From Pedobacter puniceum (GTDB lineage: Bacteria > Bacteroidota > Bacteroidia > Sphingobacteriales > Sphingobacteriaceae), in assembly GCF_009674685.1 (NCBI RefSeq), contig NZ_WKJI01000006.1, positions 1-64,000 of the forward strand: DNA of 64,000 nt, written 5' to 3'. The position numbers and the translations under genes were made by a program. The notes below the pieces were generated by a model that was not told the origin of the DNA, did no database searches, and saw only the letters and a list, made by a program, of their open reading frames with translations. Positions 19,249 to 27,527 of this stretch are shown here, piece by piece. The number at the start of each line of letters is the position of its first letter. Positions within the stretch are counted from its first letter, which is position 1.

Positions 19249-20432
19249 AAATTTACACTGGAAGCAGTGTAGGTATAGATTATTTTTTCTTTTTAACAAA
19301 AACTATAAAGTATGCAGGTTTTGATGTAGAACCAATTTTCTTAATAAATGAAGTAGAATATAGAAAACTAGCTAAATCGTCTGGACTAAAAAAAATTTGG
19401 CTAAGGATAAAAATGTACATTTTTTATCCGATTTTTTTGATTTATAAAGGGTTAAGGGCTTCTAAAAATAGCGTTTTTGTCATATCAAGCAATACCTTTT
19501 TTGCTCCAATACTTTTACGTTTTATTTTAGGTTTTAAATCAATAAAGGTCGTTCATATGCTTTATGATTTGTTTCCTGATGCATTAGAAATAGCTGGTGC
19601 AATTAAATCTAATTCTAAGGTTTCTAAGTTTATAGGCTCTATTACTTACGCTAATTTAAAAAAATGTGAAGCGACAGTGTTTTTAGGTAAGTTTTTAAGA
19701 GAACATGCTGAACAAAGATGGGGAAATTCAAAAAAATCAAGTGTTATAGATATCTCAACAGACCTATCACTTTATGATAATCAAAGAACAAGTCTAATTC
19801 AATCAGAAAAAGTTATAATCCATTATGGAGGTCAACTTGGACATTTACACGATGCCAAATCTATAATTGAGTGTGTAAAGTATGTTCTAAAATCAGATAT
19901 TCAAAATGATGTAGAATTCAACTTTTATGTTAGTGGTGCGCAAGCGAGCTTCCTTGAAGAGTCTTTAAAAAATTATTCAGTTAAAATTATATCAGCAATA
20001 CCTAGCTCTCAGTGGAGAGAGGATGTAAAAAATTTTCATATTGGATTAGTTTCTTTAAGTCCTGGTGGGGCAAGTGTTTGCTTACCTAGTAAAACTTATG
20101 GCATGATGGCTGGCGGTATGTCAATTTTCGCTATTTGTCCTATTTGGTCAGATTTAAGTAGATTAGTAATAGACTTAGATGCTGGTTGGGTGATTAATAA
20201 TTCTGTATATGACAACCATATTGAACTCAAGGACACTAATTATATAGATAGAATTAAAAAAGAGCGAGATAAATTAGAAATTGCAAATGAGTTTTATTTA
20301 CACCTCAAAGAGATTATAAATGAAAGGGAGCTATTAGAAATGAAGAGATTAAATGCATTTAATGGTGTCAGAGTAAAACACAATATTGAGATTTTAAGCG
20401 AGAAATGGAGTGAAATATTAAATAATGTATGA
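19230..20432 (+). CDS. Glycosyltransferase (GT4/WbuB-like)
   Basis: A GT-B glycosyltransferase of 400 residues. A membrane-associating helix ([13 protein letters not shown]) lies near residues 55-67. [15 protein letters not shown] near 108 is the usual DLFPD signature of WbuB/WbpX-type enzymes. The C-terminal domain contains [17 protein letters not shown] and [22 protein letters not shown], the donor site. The start at 19230 lies inside the end of the preceding gene (19-nt overlap), and its stop overlaps the next start by 4 nt. Substrate unknown. In other loci such enzymes often add an N-acetylated 6-deoxy sugar next to a WbpL-started chain. Confidence 0.82.
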   Translation: MDKKKLKIYTGSSVGIDYFFFLTKTIKYAGFDVEPIFLINEVEYRKLAKSSGLKKIWLRIKMYIFYPIFLIYKGLRASKNSVFVISSNTFFAPILLRFILGFKSIKVVHMLYDLFPDALEIAGAIKSNSKVSKFIGSITYANLKKCEATVFLGKFLREHAEQRWGNSKKSSVIDISTDLSLYDNQRTSLIQSEKVIIHYGGQLGHLHDAKSIIECVKYVLKSDIQNDVEFNFYVSGAQASFLEESLKNYSVKIISAIPSSQWREDVKNFHIGLVSLSPGGASVCLPSKTYGMMAGGMSIFAICPIWSDLSRLVIDLDAGWVINNSVYDNHIELKDTNYIDRIKKERDKLEIANEFYLHLKEIINERELLEMKRLNAFNGVRVKHNIEILSEKWSEILNNV

Positions 20433-21319
20433 AACTAACCATCACAGGCACCTCCGGCTTCACTGGCCAAAATCTTATACATTATCTTGTTGATTATGAT
20501 ATCTATAAACAATCTATAAGATACGTCCCTAATCAAGAAATATATTTAGATAATACAGAATCCATCATCCACCTAGCAGGTAAAGCCCATGATTTAAAAA
20601 ACGTTTCTCAACCCCAAGATTATTATGAGGCAAACTTTGAGTTAACCAAGCAGCTTTATGATGCTTTTTTAAAATCAGATGCTCGTAAGTTTATTTATAT
20701 CAGTTCGGTAAAGGCTGTTGCAGATTCTGTTAATGATGTATTAACAGAAGAGATTAAACCTGCACCTCAAACTCATTATGGTAAATCCAAGTTAATGGCA
20801 GAGGAATATATTAAAAGCCAGCCATTGCCAGAAGGAAAATCTTATTATATTTTAAGACCCTGTATGATTCATGGTCCGGGGAATAAGGGAAATTTAAACT
20901 TGCTTTATAAATTTGTGAGTAAAGGAATTCCATATCCTTTAGCTGCTTTTGAGAATAGACGATCTTTCCTAAATATAGAGAATTTTTGTTTTGTCGTTAA
21001 AGAATTATTAGTGCAAGATATTCCCTCTGGTGTTTACAATCTAGCTGATGATGAAAGTTTATCTACTAATGAATTGGTATCACTCATAGCTTCATGTTTA
21101 GACTTAAAACCTCAGCTTTGGACTATCCCAAAGGGTTTAATCAAAGGAATAGCTCAATTAAGTGATGTTCTTAAATTACCTTTAAACTTAGAGCGGTTAA
21201 ATAAGCTCACCGAAAACTATGTGGTTTCTAATGCAAAAATTAAAAAAGCTTTAAAAAAGGAATTTCCAGTTTCTGCCAAACAAGGACTTCAAAAAACTAT
21301 ACTTTCTTTTAAAGAATAA
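20429..21319 (+). CDS. NAD-dependent epimerase/dehydratase, WbpV-like 4-keto reductase
   Basis: A short SDR of 296 residues that probably reduces UDP-4-keto-6-deoxy-GlcNAc to UDP-N-acetyl-quinovosamine or -fucosamine. It has GTSGFTGQNLIHYL at residues 6-19, IHLAGKAHD near 48, the SSVKA segment near 92, and catalytic YGKSK (YxxxK) near 118. The FLNIENFCFVV region resembles WbpV and FnlB-type proteins. The expected partners, a WbpM-like dehydratase and a WbpL-like transferase, lie just past the repeat-rich interruption, at 25482 and 24428. The sugar configuration is not decided by sequence. Confidence 0.82.
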   Translation: MKLTITGTSGFTGQNLIHYLVDYDIYKQSIRYVPNQEIYLDNTESIIHLAGKAHDLKNVSQPQDYYEANFELTKQLYDAFLKSDARKFIYISSVKAVADSVNDVLTEEIKPAPQTHYGKSKLMAEEYIKSQPLPEGKSYYILRPCMIHGPGNKGNLNLLYKFVSKGIPYPLAAFENRRSFLNIENFCFVVKELLVQDIPSGVYNLADDESLSTNELVSLIASCLDLKPQLWTIPKGLIKGIAQLSDVLKLPLNLERLNKLTENYVVSNAKIKKALKKEFPVSAKQGLQKTILSFKE

Positions 21320-21898
21320 GAAATCACTGTTTTTTTACCTAGTGCTTTGGTACAGCTTACCAACAGCCTATCTACAGGGTTAGGATAATTTATTTTTTTA
21401 AATAACGTAGTAGACACTAAAGCTATAGTTATGTTGATGCTACTTTATCCCTGAAAGAAAATAGCTTTATAGGTTCGCTATAAAAAATGGTACTAAATGC
21501 CCGCTCCTGCTAATTAAAGTGACTTTTAGGACTCTGTGAACACTGCGCCCTCTGCGGTTAGAAAAAATCTGCGTTTAATAAAAAAGCGATACAATCGCCA
21601 CCCATGTTAAGCACTCTTGGCTTTTGTATCATGCTGAACGGAGTCGAAGCATTTTGGTTATCATAGAAATCAGGGTGACATTCCCTTTAGATCTGCCCAT
21701 ATTTTTTGTCACTGCGAAGCATGAAGCAGTCTTTTATAACCTTTATATAAAGATAAATCACTGAGTTTGTGATGACAAAATGATGTGTTAAACAACATCC
21801 AGCTAGGTAATAAAACCTGAAAAATCTCTGTGCATACTGCGGTCTTTACTTCAAAAAAACTGTTTTAGTAGCAAAGATTACAGAAATAATTTTTAATA
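21320..21898. repeat. Non-coding repeat block 1, ahead of the ATPase gene
   Basis: No gene is supported here. Segment 21532-21615 (CTGCGGTTA, an A-run, CTGCGTTTAATAAAAAAGCG, ATACAATCGCC) recurs at 23242-23335 and 24076-24178. Segment 21705-21845 (TTTGTCACTGCGAAGCATG, GAAGCAGTC, AACAACATCCAGCTAGG) recurs almost intact at 23939-24090 and in decayed form from 24171. A TGAACGGAGTCGAAGCA copy of the dispersed repeat sits near 21634-21650. The block lies between the WbpV-like gene and the ATPase. Confidence 0.75.
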
Positions 21899-21950
21899 TT
21901 GTTTATTTTAATAAGCAATATTTTGTATTTTTGTTTATTGTAATAAACAA
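21899..21950. promoter_or_regulatory. Two tandem palindromes abutting the ATPase start codon (probable operator)
   Basis: The proximal site at 21931-21950 is a perfect inverted repeat, TTGTTTATT-GT-AATAAACAA, and its last base touches the ATG at 21951. The distal site at 21899-21918 has the same form, TTGTTTATT-TT-AATAAGCAA, with one mismatch. The two begin 32 bp apart, about three helical turns. A -7-like TATTTTTG lies at 21926-21933 and overlaps the proximal site. The layout suits binding by a dimeric regulator, possibly autoregulation, which is inference. Confidence 0.6.
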
Positions 21951-23147
21951 ATGGAATTTTTATTTGAAAAATATCAACAAAAGTTAAGGTATACCAATCT
22001 TTCGTACATACGCTCTATGATGGATGATATTGATTGGGACGCTAGATTAATAGGTATAAAAGGAGCAAGAGGGATTGGTAAAACAACTCTTTTACTACAG
22101 TATATAAAGTTATACCTATCGGATAAATTATCTCAAACTTTATATGTAAGCTTAGATGATATTTGGTTTAATAACCATCTTTTATCTGATTTGGTGGCCG
22201 ACTTTGTTAGAAAAGGAGGGGCATATCTATTTCTAGATGAAGTTCATAAATATAAAGGCTGGGCGCAAGAGCTAAAGAATATTTACGACGATTACCCTTT
22301 ACTTAAAGTAGTATTTACAGGCTCATCTTTACTTGAAATCTTAAATGCCAGGGCAGATTTAAGCCGAAGGGCAGTTGTATATCAGATGCAAGGTTTTTCT
22401 TTTAGAGAGTATATTGCTTTAGAGACAAGTATCAAATTTGAAAAACTCACTTTAGCAAGTATTCTAGAAAATCATGTTCAGGAAGCAAGTATCATCAATA
22501 ACCAAATTAAACCTTTCCAGTATTTTGATGATTATCTTAGACAAGGGTATTATCCCTTTTATCAGGAACAACCTAATTTATATGCATCTAGGTTAGGGGA
22601 AGTCATCAATATGATTTTGGAAATAGAATTGCCTCTGCTAAGAGGTATGGATATAGCCTACATTTCAAAAATTAAACAATTATTGATGATTATTGCTGAA
22701 TCTGTGCCTTTTATCCCTAATGTAAGTAAATTGAGTGAAAGAATTGGTATTAATAGGGCAACCTTACTGAGTTATTTCCACTATCTGGATGAAATTAACC
22801 TAACTAAAAATCTTTTTAAAGATGCTAAAGGAATAAGTCTATTACAAAAGCCTTCTAAAGTATATCTAGAAAATACCAATTTAAGTTTTGCTATAAGTCC
22901 GCAACATGTAAATAAAGGGAGTTTGCGAGAAACTTTTTTTATCAATCAAGTAGCTTATTTACATGAGTTAAATTATACGGATAGAGGTGATTTTAAAGTT
23001 AATAATCACTATACTTTTGAGATAGGAGGAAAAGATAAAGACTTTAAGCAGCTTGAAGGTTTAGAGGATGCTTTTGTAGTTTGCGATGATATAGAATATG
23101 GCTTTGGACGTAAAATTCCACTGTGGCTATTTGGTTTCTTATACTAA
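21951..23147 (+). CDS. AAA-family ATPase with DUF4143-like C-terminal region
   Basis: The 398-residue protein has an N-terminal ATPase domain: Walker A GARGIGKTTLL near residue 39, Walker B YLFLDEVHK near 90, and a sensor-like VFTGSS near 122. The C-terminal part contains a helix-turn-helix-like stretch (VSKLSERIGINRATLLSYF, about 258-276) and then a DUF4143-type domain with NTNLSFAI and FEIGGKDKDF. Such ATPases are widespread in Bacteroidota and archaea, often as solitary genes of unknown role. It interrupts the polysaccharide locus and is flanked by repeats on both sides, so it is probably a later arrival. It has no obvious link to glycan synthesis. The start is fixed by the first ATG after the palindrome. 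Confidence 0.88.
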   Translation: MEFLFEKYQQKLRYTNLSYIRSMMDDIDWDARLIGIKGARGIGKTTLLLQYIKLYLSDKLSQTLYVSLDDIWFNNHLLSDLVADFVRKGGAYLFLDEVHKYKGWAQELKNIYDDYPLLKVVFTGSSLLEILNARADLSRRAVVYQMQGFSFREYIALETSIKFEKLTLASILENHVQEASIINNQIKPFQYFDDYLRQGYYPFYQEQPNLYASRLGEVINMILEIELPLLRGMDIAYISKIKQLLMIIAESVPFIPNVSKLSERIGINRATLLSYFHYLDEINLTKNLFKDAKGISLLQKPSKVYLENTNLSFAISPQHVNKGSLRETFFINQVAYLHELNYTDRGDFKVNNHYTFEIGGKDKDFKQLEGLEDAFVVCDDIEYGFGRKIPLWLFGFLY

Positions 23148-23465
23148 AGCTTATTTAGTTAAGTTGCATGCTAAAAAGTGGATATTTCGTTATTAGGGTT
23201 AAGTGTTTTTTAAGTCTGCTGAACCCATAAGATTAATGCGATCTCTGCGGTTAAAAAAAACTGCTTATAATAATCAAGGCGATACAATCACCACCCCATG
23301 GTAAGAACTCGTTGTAAACGAGCTCAAGAAAGTAGTTTTAATAAGAAGAACGAAGCAGCATGTTGTATTAAACGAAGCTGGACCAAAAGCAAATACCTAA
23401 ATACTTTCTTATTTTTTGTAAAAAACATCCTGTTTCAATATTTTAGATAATAAAATAAATGACCT
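23148..23465. repeat. Non-coding repeat block 2, between the ATPase and the 98-residue gene
   Basis: No gene is supported. A copy of the block-1 unit lies at 23242-23335 (CTCTGCGGTTAAAAAAAACTG, then AAGGCGATACAATCACC). It carries a hairpin, GAACTCGTT-GTA-AACGAGCTC, at 23305-23325. A decayed copy of the second segment (GAACGAAGCAGCATGTTG) follows at about 23332-23390. The last 60 bases are AT-rich and could hold the promoter of the next gene, but no clear TAnnTTTG box was found. Confidence 0.65.
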
Positions 23466-23762
23466 ATGGCAAGAGTAAAAAATAATATCCTTATACAAGG
23501 GCTAAGCGGTACGCTCAATAAGCAAGTTGTTTTTAAAACCCGTAACAAAAAAACATTCGTATCTCGTTACCCTGATATGTCTGAAGTGGTTCCAAGTTCA
23601 AAGCAGTTAAAAGCAAAAAATAGCTTTTCAAAAGCTGTACAATATGCCCAATCAGTTTTAGCAGACCCTGAAAAGAAGAAAGAAGTAGCTGCTCATACTC
23701 CACCCGGTAAATTGGTTTATCACCAAGCCATTAAGGATTATATGGAATCCATTAAAGATTAG
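23466..23762 (+). CDS. Conserved small protein of unknown function (98 aa)
   Basis: A basic, soluble protein with no signal peptide or membrane helix. It begins MARVKNNILIQGLSGTLNKQ and continues VFKTRNKKTFVSRYPDMSE, then turns helical and charged (SKAVQYAQSVLADPEKKKEVAAH), ending GKLVYHQAIKDYMESIKD. I recall similar short proteins in other Bacteroidota, usually named hypothetical, but know no function. The gene stands alone between repeat blocks. The charged helices and the VSRYPDM strand would suit nucleic-acid or protein binding, but nothing specific is supported. The codon usage and clean ATG suggest a real gene. Confidence 0.7.
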   Translation: MARVKNNILIQGLSGTLNKQVVFKTRNKKTFVSRYPDMSEVVPSSKQLKAKNSFSKAVQYAQSVLADPEKKKEVAAHTPPGKLVYHQAIKDYMESIKD

Positions 23763-23772
23763 ATATGCTTTT

Positions 23773-23805
23773 AACGTAAGACCAACGTAAGATAAACGTA
23801 GGATA
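23773..23805. repeat. Three tandem 11-bp direct repeats
   Basis: Just after the 98-residue gene, AACGTAAGACC (23773-23783), AACGTAAGATA (23784-23794) and AACGTAGGATA (23795-23805) follow without gaps. The 11-bp period is close to one helical turn, as at iteron-like protein-binding sites. No function is established. Confidence 0.7.
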
Positions 23806-24427
23806 AGACTATTCAATAGAAACTTGAAGACAAATGTTGCCTAACTTTTAAGCCTGAAGGAGTTGAAGAATTAGCCGTAATACCTCCCCCCTTCGACTCC
23901 GTTCAGGGGTGACATCCCATTTGGATCTGCTCATGGTTTTTGTCACTGCGAAGAATGAAGCAGTCTTTTATAACTTTTCTATAAAGACAAATCACTGAGT
24001 TTGTGATGACAAAATGATGTATTAAACAACATCCAGCTAGGAAATAAAATCAGGTAAATTTCTTTGAATACCATGTCTTCTGCGGTTAATAAAAACCTGC
24101 GTTTAATAAAAAAGCGATACAATCGCCAACCAAAGTTAAGAACTCGTTGCAAACGAATTCAAAAAGATAGTTTGTCACAGCAAGGAATGAAGTAGTCTCT
24201 ACGAGAGATAAATCATTGGGTTCGTTAGAACAAAATAGTACGCTAAATAACATCAAGCTAAGTGAAAAAATTATATAAATTTGTGAACACTGCGCCCACT
24301 GCGGTTAAAAAAAACTGCTTTTAATAATCAAGCTTTGCTCAAAACGTACCACGCTGGTTTTTTGCTCCCTATATTGAAATTCATTTGCCCATATTCAAAT
24401 TGAAAGCAATTTAGCATCTTTGCAAAT
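23806..24427. repeat. Non-coding repeat block 3, two composite units in tandem
   Basis: No gene is supported. An inverted copy of the dispersed GAGTCGAAG repeat lies at about 23888-23914. The TTTGTCACTGCGAAGAATG segment starts at 23939 and is followed by the CTGCGGTTAATAAAAACCTG segment at about 24080. The cycle restarts with TTTGTCACAGCAAGGAATGA at 24171 and GAACACTGCGCCCACTGCGG near 24283, so one unit is about 232 bp. A hairpin, GAACTCGTT-GCA-AACGAATTC, lies at 24140-24160 and matches the one at 23305. The last bases (CATCTTTGCAAAT) form a one-mismatch -7 box just before the WbpL-like gene. Confidence 0.75.
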
Positions 24428-25417
24428 ATGTTAACCTTTGTTATATCCATCATTTGCCTATTTCTAATAGAATTGCTTTATTTTAAAATAGCAGACCGTT
24501 ATAATATCATTGATAAACCTAATCAACGTAGTTCTCATAGCCATATAACTTTAAGAGGCGGAGGGATTATTTTTCCCTTGGCAGTCATTACTGCTTTAAT
24601 GATTTATCAATCTACTCATTGGTATTTAGCTTTAGCTGTATTTGCTATCGCTTTAATTAGCTTTCTAGACGATATCATCACCTTGAATAATAAAATAAGA
24701 ATCAGCATACATTTTCTATCTGTATCGTTGGTGATTTATCAGACGATGTTCAATCAAGATATAAGTTCCTACGTCATATCTGAGCCCTTAACTTTAATCT
24801 TGATTCTTTTAGTATTCATTATCATCATAGGTGTCATCAATGCCTATAATTTCATGGATGGCATAAATGGGATAACCGTCATATATTCTCTCGTTGCCGT
24901 AGGGAGCTTTTTCATGATACAGGAAGTAAAAGATATAATTATTCTTGATACACAGATACTTGTAGTAACAGGAGCTTCGTTACTCGTTTTTGGTTATTTT
25001 AATTTAAGAAAGAAAGCTAAAGCCTTTGCTGGTGATGTTGGAAGTATTAGTATAGCCTTATTCCTATGTTTTTTTATAGCACAACTAATTTACCTAACTC
25101 AAGACATTAAATGGATATTGTTATTGGGTATTTATGGTTTAGATGCCGTAGCTACTATATTTTGTAGAGTGCTAAGAAAGGAGAATATTTTTGAAGCCCA
25201 CCGTTCACATTTCTACCAATTCTTAGCTAACGAGAAAAAGATTCCACATATTTCTATAGCTTTAACTTATGGATTGGTACAATTGGCACTAAATTTCGTA
25301 ATACTTTATGCAAATGCTATTTTGGTATATGGCTTATTTGTGGTAATTATCTTAACTTACGTCTTAATAAGATTAAGACTTGAGGGAAAAGAGCGCTTGT
25401 TTAAGAGCTATGCTTAG
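24428..25417 (+). CDS. Undecaprenyl-phosphate sugar-1-phosphate transferase (WbpL/WecA-like)
   Basis: This integral membrane enzyme starts the repeat unit by loading a sugar phosphate, probably a UDP-QuiNAc/FucNAc-type donor, on undecaprenyl phosphate. The 329-residue protein has about 10 membrane helices. Family motifs appear in order: SHSHITLRGGGIIFPLA near residues 36-52, FLDDI near 78, NAYNFMDGINGI near 138 (the NxxNxxDGxxG signature), AGDVGSISIALF near 199, and the cytoplasmic HRSHFYQFLAN near 259, the HxxH-type loop of this superfamily. It is the first gene of the locus after the repeat-rich island. Confidence 0.92.
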   Translation: MLTFVISIICLFLIELLYFKIADRYNIIDKPNQRSSHSHITLRGGGIIFPLAVITALMIYQSTHWYLALAVFAIALISFLDDIITLNNKIRISIHFLSVSLVIYQTMFNQDISSYVISEPLTLILILLVFIIIIGVINAYNFMDGINGITVIYSLVAVGSFFMIQEVKDIIILDTQILVVTGASLLVFGYFNLRKKAKAFAGDVGSISIALFLCFFIAQLIYLTQDIKWILLLGIYGLDAVATIFCRVLRKENIFEAHRSHFYQFLANEKKIPHISIALTYGLVQLALNFVILYANAILVYGLFVVIILTYVLIRLRLEGKERLFKSYA

Positions 25418-25481
25418 AGGAATTAAATTCCCACTAAATAAAAACAAATAGTATATTTGACTTTTTAAGTAGAAATTAAAT

Positions 25482-27422
25482 ATGTTTAAAAAAATCAATA
25501 TCGTTCCAAGATGGATAATATTTTGTATTGATCTTTTTTTCTGTGGATTTGCACTTATTTTAGCTTATCTTCTTAGGTATAATTTCGAAGCTTCACAAAT
25601 TGATATTTCTGAATTGAGCAGAAATACGCTCATATTTTTAGGTATCAACTGTGTAGTTTTTTTTAATGTAAAAACTTATGCGGGTATTGTAAGATATACC
25701 AGTGCTCAAGATTCTTTCAGAATTTTGTTTAGCATTACCATTAGTAATGCGTTTTTCATCTTTTGTAATCTTTTCCTTCAATCTTTTGATAGACCTCCTA
25801 TTATCTCTAATGTAATTATTGTCATAACTGGGCTTTGCAGCTTTGTTTTATTGATTACTTATCGGGTTTTAGTTAAATACTTCTTCTTGTATATCAAGAA
25901 TATGCGTTTAGATAAAAGACGTGTAATTATTTACGGTGCTGGAGAAACTGGTGTTGCAACTAAAAGAACATTAGATACAGACCCTACGGTAAACATGAGT
26001 GTTATTGCTTTTGTAGATGATGATCCACGTAAAAGGGGTAAGGTTGTAGATAATGTTAAAATATATCATGCCGATGATTTAGAGCGTATCATTGAAGCTG
26101 AAAATATTGATGATTTAATATTTTCTACTCATAGAATCTCTTCTGATAGGAAAAATAAAATTGTTGACTTATGTTTAGATCACAATGTAAAAGTACTGAA
26201 TGTACCACCTACCAGAGAATGGGTTAAAGGAGCTATTAAAGTCAATCAAATTAAAAATGTTAGGATTGAAGACTTGCTGGAAAGAGCACCTATAACCATT
26301 GAAGAAGATGTTTTAAGTTCGCAATTAACTGGAAAAAGAGTTTTGGTGACGGGGGCTGCTGGTTCTATTGGAAGTGAGATTGTAAGGCAAGTAGCTAAGT
26401 TTAAACCTCAATTGATTATCTTAAATGATGTTGCAGAAACTGCTTTACATGATTTACAATTAGAATTACAAGACAATAATATGTGTAGTAATTTTATTGC
26501 TTATATAGGAGATGTAAAGAACAAGCAACGTATGGATAATTTATTTGAGACTTTTAAACCTCATTATGTTTACCATGCTGCGGCCTATAAACATGTTCCT
26601 ATGATGGAGGATAATCCTGCTGAAGCTATCTGTACAAATGTTGGGGGGACTAAAAACATTGCAGATTTATCTGTTAAACATGATGTGATTAAATTTGTAA
26701 TGGTTTCTACAGATAAAGCGGTTAATCCTACAAATGTAATGGGGGCTTCAAAGCGAATTGCAGAAATGTATGTACAAGCTTTTTATACAGCTTTAAATTA
26801 CGAGTCGCCTGTTTTTGAAAACGGACATAGTTATCTGAATGCAAAAAAATCGAACACTAAGTTTATTACGACCAGGTTTGGTAATGTTTTAGGCTCAAAT
26901 GGTTCAGTAATACCTAGATTTAGAGCTCAAATTCAAAAGGGGGGGCCTGTTACAGTAACACACCCTGATATTACGCGTTATTTCATGACTATCCCTGAGG
27001 CTTGCCGCTTAGTACTAGAAGCAGGTTCTATGGGTAACGGTGGTGAGATTTACATCTTTGATATGGGTAAATCTGTCAAAATTGTTGAGCTTGCGAAGAA
27101 GATGATTAAACTTTCTGGTTTAGTTCCAAACCAAGATATTCATATTGAGTTTACTGGGCTAAGACCAGGCGAAAAGCTTTATGAAGAGCTTTTAAATGAT
27201 TTGGAAAATACTATTCCTACACATCATGAAAAAATCATGATAGCCAAGGTAATACCTAGAGCGTTTGATAAAGTAAATCAAGATATTCAAGAACTTATTG
27301 AGATAGCTTGTAACTATCAAGATAAAGAAGTAGTTAAAAAAATGAAGGACATAGTTCCTGAGTTTAAAAGCAACAATTCTATCTTTGAAGAGCTAGATCA
27401 AAAACAGGTGATAAGCGTTTAA
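25482..27422 (+). CDS. UDP-sugar 4,6-dehydratase, membrane-anchored WbpM/CapD family
   Basis: Converts UDP-GlcNAc to UDP-4-keto-6-deoxy-GlcNAc in WbpM-type systems, feeding the WbpV-like reductase at 20429. The 646-residue protein has four N-terminal membrane helices (about residues 10-130). A first nucleotide-binding domain follows, with IIYGAGETGVATKR near 150. The catalytic SDR domain has VTGAAGSIGSEIVRQ near 288, YHAAAYKHVPMMEDNP near 365, and STDKAVNPTNVMGASKR near 404. In that last motif Met replaces Tyr of the usual YxxxK, the SMK triad of this family. The length fits WbpM (about 665). The frame ends at TAA 27420-27422, and the GT2 gene continues in the same frame. Confidence 0.95.
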   Translation: MFKKINIVPRWIIFCIDLFFCGFALILAYLLRYNFEASQIDISELSRNTLIFLGINCVVFFNVKTYAGIVRYTSAQDSFRILFSITISNAFFIFCNLFLQSFDRPPIISNVIIVITGLCSFVLLITYRVLVKYFFLYIKNMRLDKRRVIIYGAGETGVATKRTLDTDPTVNMSVIAFVDDDPRKRGKVVDNVKIYHADDLERIIEAENIDDLIFSTHRISSDRKNKIVDLCLDHNVKVLNVPPTREWVKGAIKVNQIKNVRIEDLLERAPITIEEDVLSSQLTGKRVLVTGAAGSIGSEIVRQVAKFKPQLIILNDVAETALHDLQLELQDNNMCSNFIAYIGDVKNKQRMDNLFETFKPHYVYHAAAYKHVPMMEDNPAEAICTNVGGTKNIADLSVKHDVIKFVMVSTDKAVNPTNVMGASKRIAEMYVQAFYTALNYESPVFENGHSYLNAKKSNTKFITTRFGNVLGSNGSVIPRFRAQIQKGGPVTVTHPDITRYFMTIPEACRLVLEAGSMGNGGEIYIFDMGKSVKIVELAKKMIKLSGLVPNQDIHIEFTGLRPGEKLYEELLNDLENTIPTHHEKIMIAKVIPRAFDKVNQDIQELIEIACNYQDKEVVKKMKDIVPEFKSNNSIFEELDQKQVISV

Positions 27423-27527
27423 GTATTCAATCAACAAAACCTCAATCATATCAATTCAGGACAATATTCTAATCAAAATTATAAGTATAAAGTTAGTATA
27501 ATTATACCAACTTATAATAGGAGTCAC

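Noticed and set aside
21531-24333. CRISPR array or integron attC array
   Set aside because: The repeats are long, degenerate and unevenly spaced. No short identical repeats with uniform unique spacers exist, and no cas or integrase gene is present. The cassette-like arrangement is reported only as a finding.
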